In this document: in pieces, positions 58,264 through 64,000 of the stretch
Position numbering within the stretch: the stretch's first letter is position 1
Layout of the letters: each line of letters begins with the position of its first letter
Source: Anaerolineaceae bacterium
GTDB lineage: Bacteria; Chloroflexota; Anaerolineae; Anaerolineales; Anaerolineaceae
Reading direction: 5' to 3'
Assembly (NCBI GenBank): GCA_029975475.1
Contig: JARKPB010000018.1
Span: 62,001 to 126,000, forward strand
DNA length: 64,000 nucleotides
Made by a program: the position numbers and the translations under genes
The notes under the pieces: generated by a model
What the model saw: only the letters and a program-made list of their open reading frames with translations
Databases searched by the model: none
What the model was told of the DNA's origin: nothing

Positions 58264-60774
58264 ATGCCCGCCTACGCCCGCATTGCTGTCAACATCAACC
58301 CCATCTCCGGTCTCTTCGATTACCATATCCCGCCGGAACTGGAAGAGCATATCCGCCCTGGCAGCCTGGTAACCGTCCCCTTTGGCGCGCAAACCGTCCA
58401 GGGCCTGGTGGTCGCGCTGGTGGATACACCGGAAGTGCCGGAAACCAAACCTGTCTACGAATTGCTGGACGAGATCCCGGCGCTGACTGACTGGCAACTC
58501 CGTCTGGCCGCATGGATGCAGCAGACTTTTCTTGCGCCCCAGGCTGAAACTCTGGATTTAATGCTGCCCCCGGGACTGGCGCAGCAGGCTGACCGGCTTT
58601 TTGAACCGGCAGAAAATCCGCCGCCCCTGGAACAGCTCGGGCTGATTCAAGCCCGGGTCTATGAAAAAATCCGCGCCTCAAAAGGACTGCGCGGCCGGCA
58701 GCTGGAAAAAGCCTTTCCGCGGATCAAAGTTCGCGAAATTGCCCGGGCATTGACAGCCAGAGGCTACCTGGTTTCACATCCCATCTTGCTGCCGCCTGCG
58801 GTGCGCCCCAAGTATGTGCGCACGGCGCAATTAATCCTCCCGCCGGAGCGAGTCCGGGAAGTCTGGGACAGCCTTGCCAGAGCCGGGAGCGATGCGCTCA
58901 GCGCCCGGCAGCAGGCGCTGGAATTTTTGATTAACGAACCGGAAGCTGTGGATGTCGCCTGGGTCTACGCCTCTGCCCCGGGCTGCACGCTGGCTGACCT
59001 GCAAGCGCTGGAAAAAGCCGGTTTGATCCGCCTGAGTGAAAGCGAAGTCTGGCGCGACCCGCTGGCCCGTCTGGAATTTGTGCCTGCCTCCGCGCCGCGG
59101 CTTACCGCCAGTCAGTTAAAAGTGTGGGAAGCGATCCGCGCGAATTTACAGGCTGCGCCGCCCAAACCCATGCTGCTCCACGGGGTCACCGGATCGGGCA
59201 AAACCGAACTGTACCTGCGCGCCGTCGAAGAAACGCTCAAACAGGGACGGCAGGCGGTCATCCTTGTCCCGGAAATTGCACTGACCCCCCAAACCGTGCG
59301 GCGTTTTGCCGTGCGCTTCCCCGGACAGATCGGCCTGGTGCACTCGCGCCTCTCACCGGGAGAACGCTATGACACCTGGCGGCGGGCGCGCAGCGGAAAG
59401 CTGCCCGTCATCATCGGCCCGCGGTCAGCGCTGTTCACCCCGCTGCCTGATCCGGGTTTGTTCGTGGTCGATGAGTGCCACGATCCCGGTTATTATCAGG
59501 ATGATTTTCCACCGGCTTATGACGCGGTGGAGACTGCCCTGGCAGCCGGGCAAATTTGCGGCGCGGGTGTAATCCTGGGCTCGGCAACTCCAACTGTCAG
59601 CCAGTTTTTCCGCGCCCAGCGGGGAAAATGGGTCATCCTGGATCTGCCGCGCCGCATTCTGGCACACCGCGCGGCGGTTCAGCAGCAGCTGTCCGAACTG
59701 GGTCAGCCCGCCGGCCAGACAGACGGGGAAGGTGACAGCGCCAGCCTGCCCCTGCCGCCGGTTGAATTGATCGACATGCGTCAGGAGTTAAAAGCAGGCA
59801 ACACCAGCATCTTCAGCCGCAAACTGCAGGACGCCCTGCGCCAAACGCTGGCAGCCGGTCAACAGGCGATCCTCTACCTCAACCGGCGCGGAACTGCCAC
59901 CTACGTCTTTTGCCGCTCCTGCGGCTTTCACCTGCTCTGTCCGCGCTGCGATGTTCCGCTGGTTTTTCACGCCAGCCGCGGGAATCTGCTCTGCCACCAC
60001 TGCGGGTACGAACGCGAGTTACCCAAAATCTGCCCGGTATGTAAAAGCAGCGCCATCCGCCAGTTCGGCACAGGCACAGAAAAAGTGCAGGCAGAGGTCG
60101 AAAAATTACTGCCTGAAGCCCGGGTGCTGCGCTGGGACGCGGAAAGTACCCGCCAGAAAAACGCGCATGAAATTATCCTGGGACATTTCAGCGCGCACCG
60201 AGCGGATATTCTGGTCGGCACGCAAATGCTGGCGAAAGGGCTGGACCTGCCGCTGGTTACCCTGGTCGGGGTGGTGCTGGCGGATGTGGGTTTAAACCTG
60301 CCGGATTACCGCGCTGGCGAGCGCACCTTTCAGCTGCTCACACAGGTAGCCGGCCGGGCCGGGCGCAGTCCGCTGGGTGGAAAGGTCATCCTGCAGACCT
60401 ATAACCCCAGTCATCCCGTCCTTCTGCACGCGGCAGCCCATGATTATGAAGGTTTTAAACACCAGGAGCTGGAAGCGCGCCAGCGTATTGGTTACCCGCC
60501 CTACAGTCATATTCTGCGGCTGGAATTCCGCGCCCTCAGCGACCAGCAGGCTCGCGAAGCGGCGGAAAAGGCGGGCGTTCTCATCCGTTCCTGGCTGGAA
60601 AGCGGTGAGCACCGCCAAACAGAGATGATCGGCCCGCTGCCCTGCTTTTTTCACCGCGAGGCAGGTTTTTACCGCTGGCAAATCCTGCTGCGCGGTCCAG
60701 ACCCGGCCCGGGTGGTGCGCGGCCGTCAGGTGCCAGACGCCAGGCTGGCGGTCGATCCCCCCGACCTTTTATAA
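58264..60774 (+). CDS. priA: Primosomal protein N' (replication restart helicase PriA)
   Basis: An 836-residue protein: N-terminal 3'-OH binding domain ('ARIAVNINPISGLFDYHIP'), winged helix, then helicase lobes with Walker A 'GVTGSGKTE' (about 307), 'VVDECHDPGYYQ' (motif II), 'GSATPTVSQFF' (motif III) and 'TQVAGRAGRSPLGGK' (motif VI). Eight cysteines in 'CRSCGFHLLCPRC', 'LLCHHCGYE' and 'CPVC' bind two zinc ions. It reloads the replisome at stalled forks. Compared with usual PriA, motif II has Cys at the third place and 'AKGLDLP' replaces 'AKGHDFP', so this is a divergent copy but apparently complete. Confidence 0.9.
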   Translation: MPAYARIAVNINPISGLFDYHIPPELEEHIRPGSLVTVPFGAQTVQGLVVALVDTPEVPETKPVYELLDEIPALTDWQLRLAAWMQQTFLAPQAETLDLMLPPGLAQQADRLFEPAENPPPLEQLGLIQARVYEKIRASKGLRGRQLEKAFPRIKVREIARALTARGYLVSHPILLPPAVRPKYVRTAQLILPPERVREVWDSLARAGSDALSARQQALEFLINEPEAVDVAWVYASAPGCTLADLQALEKAGLIRLSESEVWRDPLARLEFVPASAPRLTASQLKVWEAIRANLQAAPPKPMLLHGVTGSGKTELYLRAVEETLKQGRQAVILVPEIALTPQTVRRFAVRFPGQIGLVHSRLSPGERYDTWRRARSGKLPVIIGPRSALFTPLPDPGLFVVDECHDPGYYQDDFPPAYDAVETALAAGQICGAGVILGSATPTVSQFFRAQRGKWVILDLPRRILAHRAAVQQQLSELGQPAGQTDGEGDSASLPLPPVELIDMRQELKAGNTSIFSRKLQDALRQTLAAGQQAILYLNRRGTATYVFCRSCGFHLLCPRCDVPLVFHASRGNLLCHHCGYERELPKICPVCKSSAIRQFGTGTEKVQAEVEKLLPEARVLRWDAESTRQKNAHEIILGHFSAHRADILVGTQMLAKGLDLPLVTLVGVVLADVGLNLPDYRAGERTFQLLTQVAGRAGRSPLGGKVILQTYNPSHPVLLHAAAHDYEGFKHQELEARQRIGYPPYSHILRLEFRALSDQQAREAAEKAGVLIRSWLESGEHRQTEMIGPLPCFFHREAGFYRWQILLRGPDPARVVRGRQVPDARLAVDPPDLL

Positions 60775-60802
60775 AAAAAAACAGCGGGCTCGCGCCCGCT
60801 GT
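60772..60802 (-). terminator. Intrinsic terminator of the rho/LysM-M23 operon
   Basis: ACAGCGGGC (60781-60789) pairs perfectly with GCCCGCTGT (60794-60802) around a four-base loop. On the minus strand it is followed by nine T, so it ends transcription of the LysM-M23 gene 21 bp downstream of its stop. It touches the priA stop. Confidence 0.88.
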
Positions 60803-60823
60803 TGCAATGCAGATACCATCCGA

Positions 60824-61900
60824 TTACTGCAGCACGCTCCACGGGTTTAAGAAGGACCCGTTGTAACGCACCTCAAAATGCAGGTGGGGACCGGTGCTGT
60901 TGCCAGTGCTGCCTGCCAGAGCGATCACCCGCCCCTGAGTCACATACTGACCGCAGCGCACCAGCACCTGACTGTTGTGGGCGTAAAGGGTGTGGTAACC
61001 GTTGCCGTGATCTATCATGACCATATTGCCGTAGCCGCCGCCGATGCCGCCGGCATAAACCACCCAGCCGCTGTCTGAAGCCACCACCTGATCGCCCACC
61101 GAAGCACCGATGTCAATCGCCAGATGCCCTTCCCAGAAATCGTTCCCCGAAATATAGTGGGAGGCAGGCAAAGGCCAGATAAATGTGCCCGTGCCGCCAG
61201 CGCCGGGATCGAAATTGCTGCACTGGCCTTTGATGCTCTGGTTGGCACCCGCGCCGGGACGCCAGTAGGTCGGAACTACCCAGGTGCGGAATTCGCCCTT
61301 TCCTCCGGGAATCATGATGTAATAGCCAGGTTCAATCACCGGGTTGGTCAGGTCAAGACGGTTGCCGGGCCAGAGCAGGATATCCTCGACATTGGCTTTG
61401 TACTTCTCGGCGACTTTTTCGAGGGTATCGCCTTCTTTCCATTGATAATAAACCCCATCCACAGGCGGGATATTGAGGGTCAGACCCACTTCCACCATCT
61501 GGGGATCATCCTGAAGTTTGTCAAAATTAGCCCACAGGACGGACTCGGGTTTCAAATTGAACTCTTTGGCAATTCCAAAGATTGAATCGCCGGGTTGAAC
61601 CGTGTACTTGACCACTTTCGCGCGGCCGCGGTCGGGAATATTCGTCTTCAGATCAATCGGCCTGGCCACAGCCTGGATGGCGCTGGCGGGACGGAAGTCC
61701 GGCAGGCTCATACTGGCTGGAGGTTCAGGCAGCGCTTCGACTGTCTGCGCGGGGGCGAACAAACTGGGCAGGCGGCGGATAAAGACGAAAGCCATTAACG
61801 CGACCATCATGAACGCCACCGCCCAGGAGAGCACATACAACCAGTCGCGTTGTTTCCCGGTGCCCGGGTTCTGCTCTACAGGGGTATTTTTTTCTACCAC
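60824..61900 (-). CDS. LysM-M23 family metallopeptidase, membrane-anchored (copy 2)
   Basis: A 358-residue envelope protein. Membrane segment at about 22-42 ('LSWAVAFMMVALMAFVFI'), LysM-like modules 'YTVQPGDSIFGIAKEFNLK' (about 98) and 'YQWKEGDTLEKVAEKYKAN' (about 149), and a C-terminal M23 domain with 'HLAIDIGASVGDQV', 'GNMVMIDHGNGYHTLYAH' and 'STGPHLHFEVR'. It has the same order of parts as the gene at 56157 and shares many short motifs, so the two look like paralogues. The GTG start overlaps the rho stop codon by one base (TAGTG), so it is coupled to rho. Confidence 0.87.
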   Translation of the reverse strand: MVEKNTPVEQNPGTGKQRDWLYVLSWAVAFMMVALMAFVFIRRLPSLFAPAQTVEALPEPPASMSLPDFRPASAIQAVARPIDLKTNIPDRGRAKVVKYTVQPGDSIFGIAKEFNLKPESVLWANFDKLQDDPQMVEVGLTLNIPPVDGVYYQWKEGDTLEKVAEKYKANVEDILLWPGNRLDLTNPVIEPGYYIMIPGGKGEFRTWVVPTYWRPGAGANQSIKGQCSNFDPGAGGTGTFIWPLPASHYISGNDFWEGHLAIDIGASVGDQVVASDSGWVVYAGGIGGGYGNMVMIDHGNGYHTLYAHNSQVLVRCGQYVTQGRVIALAGSTGNSTGPHLHFEVRYNGSFLNPWSVLQ

Positions 61901-63171
61901 TAATCCTCCGTCAAAGTGCTCAGGAATTCCTCGTTATTCTTGGTTTTTCCCATGCGCTGTAAAATCGCTTCGGTCGCCACCGCGGCATCCATCCCGGCGC
62001 CCTGCGGCGGTGTGGAAATCATCTGAAGATACATCCGGCGCATCAGCCAGGCGCGTTGAAGCACGTCCGGGCCGAGCAGCAAATCTTCACGCCGGGTGGA
62101 AGAACGCTCAATGTCAATCGCCGGATACACCCGCCGTTCCTGTAAGCGGCGGGAGAGATGAAGCTCCATGTTACCGGTACCTTTAAACTCTTCATAGACG
62201 ACGTCATCCAGGCGAGAGCCGGTATCCACCAGCGCGGTGGAAATAATTGTTAAAGAACCGCCCTCTTCCAGATTGCGCGCCGCGCCAAAGAAACGCTTGG
62301 GCGGGTAAAGCGCGGACGGATCCATGCCGCCCGACAGCGTGCGCCCGGAAGGATTTACCACCAGGTTATAGGCGCGAGCCAGACGGGTCAGCGAGTCCAT
62401 TAATATTACCACATCTCTCCCAATTTCCACGAGCCGCTTGGCGCGCTCTAAAGTGATCTCTGCGGTCCGAACGTGCGACGTGACCGGCTCATCAAAAGTC
62501 GAAGCCACCACTTCGGCATCTACCGAGCGGTCCATATCGGTGACTTCTTCCGGCCGTTCACCGATCAGGGCGATAATTAAATGCACTTCCGGGTTCTTGG
62601 TCGAGATCGCGTTGGCGATCTGTTTCAGGATGGTCGTCTTGCCCGCTTTGGGCGGGGATACAATCATCCCGCGCTGTCCGCGGCCGATCGGCGCGATTAA
62701 ATTGATCAGGCGGGTGGAAAGAATGGAGCGGTCGGTCTCGAGGTCAAATCGTTTGTCCGGGAAAATCGGAGTCAGGCTTTCAAACGCGGGGCGGCTGCGG
62801 ATCTCTTCGGGAACGATGCCGTTGATCGATTCAACCTTTAACAGCCCGTAGTGCCGTTCGGATTCGCGCGGAGGACGGACCACACCAATCACCATGTCGC
62901 CGTTGCGCAGGTCATAGCGGCGCAGTTGCGCCTGAGAGACATACACGTCATCCGGGCCGACTTGATAATTGGTGCGCAAGAAGCCCACCCCTTCCGGCAT
63001 GATCTCCAGAATACCGCCGCGGATTTCGACTCCCTGCTTTTCACCTTCCACCTGGGCAATCCGGAAGATCAGGTTTTCCTTTTTTAAGCGGTGGGCATCG
63101 CGCACTTCCAGATTTTTTGCCACCTGGCGCAATTCGGCGAGAGGAGCTTTTTCGAGTTCTAGAATGTCCAT
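61900..63171 (-). CDS. rho: Transcription termination factor Rho
   Basis: A 423-residue hexameric RNA helicase. N-terminal helical Rho_N domain (1-45), cold-shock-like primary RNA-binding domain (about 48-125; 'GILEIMPEGVGFLR', 'DDVYVSQAQLRRYDLRNGD'), then the RecA-like ATPase: Walker A 'SPPKAGKTT' (172-180), 'LIGERPEEVTDM' and Walker B 'VVILMDSLTRLARAYN', and the R-loop 'GFG'-type region at 'MDPSALYPPKRFFGAARN', split. Length matches E. coli Rho (419). It has a leader of about 170 bases. Confidence 0.95.
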   Translation of the reverse strand: MDILELEKAPLAELRQVAKNLEVRDAHRLKKENLIFRIAQVEGEKQGVEIRGGILEIMPEGVGFLRTNYQVGPDDVYVSQAQLRRYDLRNGDMVIGVVRPPRESERHYGLLKVESINGIVPEEIRSRPAFESLTPIFPDKRFDLETDRSILSTRLINLIAPIGRGQRGMIVSPPKAGKTTILKQIANAISTKNPEVHLIIALIGERPEEVTDMDRSVDAEVVASTFDEPVTSHVRTAEITLERAKRLVEIGRDVVILMDSLTRLARAYNLVVNPSGRTLSGGMDPSALYPPKRFFGAARNLEEGGSLTIISTALVDTGSRLDDVVYEEFKGTGNMELHLSRRLQERRVYPAIDIERSSTRREDLLLGPDVLQRAWLMRRMYLQMISTPPQGAGMDAAVATEAILQRMGKTKNNEEFLSTLTED

Positions 63172-63216
63172 AAATTCGTTCCCTTTTTTGGGTATTTGTT
63201 TCAGCCAGATATGTCT

Positions 63217-63239
63217 CCTTCCAACCAGGGATTGGAAGG
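63217..63239 (-). promoter_or_regulatory. Hairpin in the rho leader
   Basis: CCTTCCAA (63217-63224) pairs with TTGGAAGG (63232-63239) around a seven-base loop, in the leader between the probable promoter and the rho ATG. No T-run follows, so it may serve leader structure or autoregulation and not termination. Confidence 0.4.
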
Positions 63240-63351
63240 CGTCAATCTTGTTTAAGACGGGTTAATAGATCGGGATTAACCAAAAAGTACCGCTGCAAAG
63301 CGCACGGAAATCAAGGGATAATGTTCGCTCACATAGGGAATAATTAGTAAG

Positions 63352-63360
63352 ATTATATCA
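63352..63360 (-). promoter_or_regulatory. Extended -10 promoter of rho
   Basis: On the minus strand TGATATAAT, an extended -10 with perfect TATAAT at 63352-63357; the -35 region is weak. Start would be near 63345, giving a leader of about 174 bases before the rho ATG. Confidence 0.5.
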
Positions 63361-63412
63361 TGCGTTAGAAGTCAATGCAAGCCGATAAACTTAACAGATG
63401 TTCTACGCTGGT

Positions 63413-63454
63413 TTGCCGTACGCTCCTGTTGAAACAATCAGGAGCGTACGGCAA
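63413..63454 (-). terminator. Long stem-loop downstream of nuoN
   Basis: A perfect 16-bp stem (63413-63428 with 63439-63454) and a 10-base loop, seven bases past the nuoN stop. No T-run follows on either strand, so it may be an mRNA end stabiliser or a Rho-type end and not a standard intrinsic terminator. Confidence 0.5.
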
Positions 63455-63461
63455 TCAACCC

Positions 63462-64000
63462 TCACGGCAGTAAAAGCAAAGAATTGCCCGCCAGGTTTAA
63501 CAGCACGTTGGGAATAAAACTGATCAGGACAACCGCCAGGGCGGCCGCCACAGCCGTCACCTGCAGCCAGGGAGCGCGCTCGACAGACGGGCTGCCCGCG
63601 CGCATATACATATACATCAAAACCCGCAGATAATAATAGGCTGAGATCAATGAAGTGACCACACCGATCACCGCCAACAGGGTAAAACCGCCTTCAATTG
63701 CTGTGCGGAAAAGATAGAATTTCCCCCAGAACCCCAGGGTGAGCGGGATGCCGGTAAAGGAGAGCATAAACACGGTCATCGCCAGGGCCAGCCAGGGATG
63801 GCTTTTGCCAAGCCCGGCGTAATCCTCCAGTTTAAGCCCGTCGCCGTTTTGTTTTTCGAGCGCGGTGACCACCGCCCAGGCGCCCAGACCGGTCAGCGCG
63901 TAGGCGACCAGGTAAAACAGCAAAGAAGCCTGCACATCGCTGTTGACCAGGCGGTTGGAAAACGGCACCAGCGCCATCAGCAGGTAACCGGCGTGAGCGA
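63462..64000 (-). CDS. nuoN: NADH-quinone oxidoreductase subunit N (C-terminal part)
   Basis: The last 178 or so codons of a proton-translocating antiporter-like subunit; the reading frame continues beyond the window's end. The sequence begins 'AHAGYLLMALVPFSN', the helix with the conserved 'SSIAHaGY' pattern, then has 'LEDYAGLGKSHPWLALAMTVFMLSFTGIPLTLGFWGKFYLF' (split; the hallmark 'Gl....P..a..m.i.mlSlaGiPpl.GF.gK') and three more membrane helices. NuoN is the last gene of nuo operons, which fits the stem-loop after it. Complex I genes should lie to the right. Confidence 0.9.
   Translation of the reverse strand, partial: AHAGYLLMALVPFSNRLVNSDVQASLLFYLVAYALTGLGAWAVVTALEKQNGDGLKLEDYAGLGKSHPWLALAMTVFMLSFTGIPLTLGFWGKFYLFRTAIEGGFTLLAVIGVVTSLISAYYYLRVLMYMYMRAGSPSVERAPWLQVTAVAAALAVVLISFIPNVLLNLAGNSLLLLP

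Noticed and set aside
1-64000. tRNA, rRNA, insertion sequence, phage attachment site or CRISPR array
   Set aside because: I looked in the gaps between genes and found no cloverleaf with CCA-type ends, no transposase-like protein, no terminal inverted repeats and no regular repeat array. A tRNA or Rfam scan would settle small RNAs.

Overview
The window reads as chromosomal DNA of an anaerobic bacterium of the phylum Chloroflexota, probably class Anaerolineae. This is inferred from the gene mix (zinc-ribbon MscL, LysM-M23 proteins, HD-GYP and PAS signalling proteins, Rho, a nuo subunit, corrinoid methyltransferases), moderately high GC and dense coding on both strands. No rRNA, tRNA, insertion sequence, phage gene or CRISPR array was seen. 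No stretch over 300 bases lacks a gene; the longest gaps are about 290 bp (63172-63461) and 230 bp (41882-42111).

Layout. 1-5.2 kb: the end of a thiamine-type ABC importer operon (binding protein, double permease, ATPase), a DUF402 protein, a glycosyltransferase-like protein and a deazaflavin-type reductase. 5.2-12 kb, minus strand: small membrane proteins, then an agmatine catabolic operon (Lrp-type regulator, putrescine carbamoyltransferase, APC antiporter, agmatine deiminase), then lysA. 12.1-19.6 kb, plus strand: proC, a zinc-ribbon protein and a three-gene signalling operon (PAS histidine kinase, response regulator, REC-PAS-GAF-HD-GYP protein). 19.6-28.1 kb: mscL, a rifampicin-phosphotransferase-like PEP-utilising enzyme, lipoproteins, an MFS carrier, a membrane protein and a radical SAM protein.

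28.2-56 kb is the most interesting part and looks like one functional island. Read right to left on the minus strand it holds (a) a bacterial microcompartment (BMC) operon with RpiB, DeoC and a CoA-acylating aldehyde dehydrogenase, each with an encapsulation-peptide-like helix, plus one BMC-H, one BMC-T and three BMC-P shell proteins, an EutJ-like protein and a small tail-bearing protein; (b) a corrinoid operon with a corrinoid protein, a UroD-family methyltransferase fused to a thioredoxin-like domain, and a CobW-like GTPase; (c) a 13-gene sugar or polyol operon with an FGGY kinase, an ABC importer with two different ATPases, two GntR regulators, an aldo-keto reductase, a 2-hydroxyacid dehydrogenase, a second DeoC, a zinc alcohol dehydrogenase and a second UroD-family methyltransferase. 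A GntR regulator and a homocysteine-methyltransferase-like gene diverge from the BMC operon, and a RACo-like ferredoxin activator and a MetH-activation-like protein follow. Operons (b) and (c) share a nearly identical block around the palindrome TTTGTACGTACAAA. My inference is that the island imports and phosphorylates a sugar or polyol, possibly O-methylated, removes the methyl group through corrinoid chemistry, and cleaves a deoxyribose-5-phosphate-like product to glyceraldehyde-3-phosphate and acetaldehyde inside the BMC.

56-64 kb: two LysM-M23 envelope proteins flank a Memo-family gene and priA, followed by rho and the C-terminal part of nuoN, which runs off the end.
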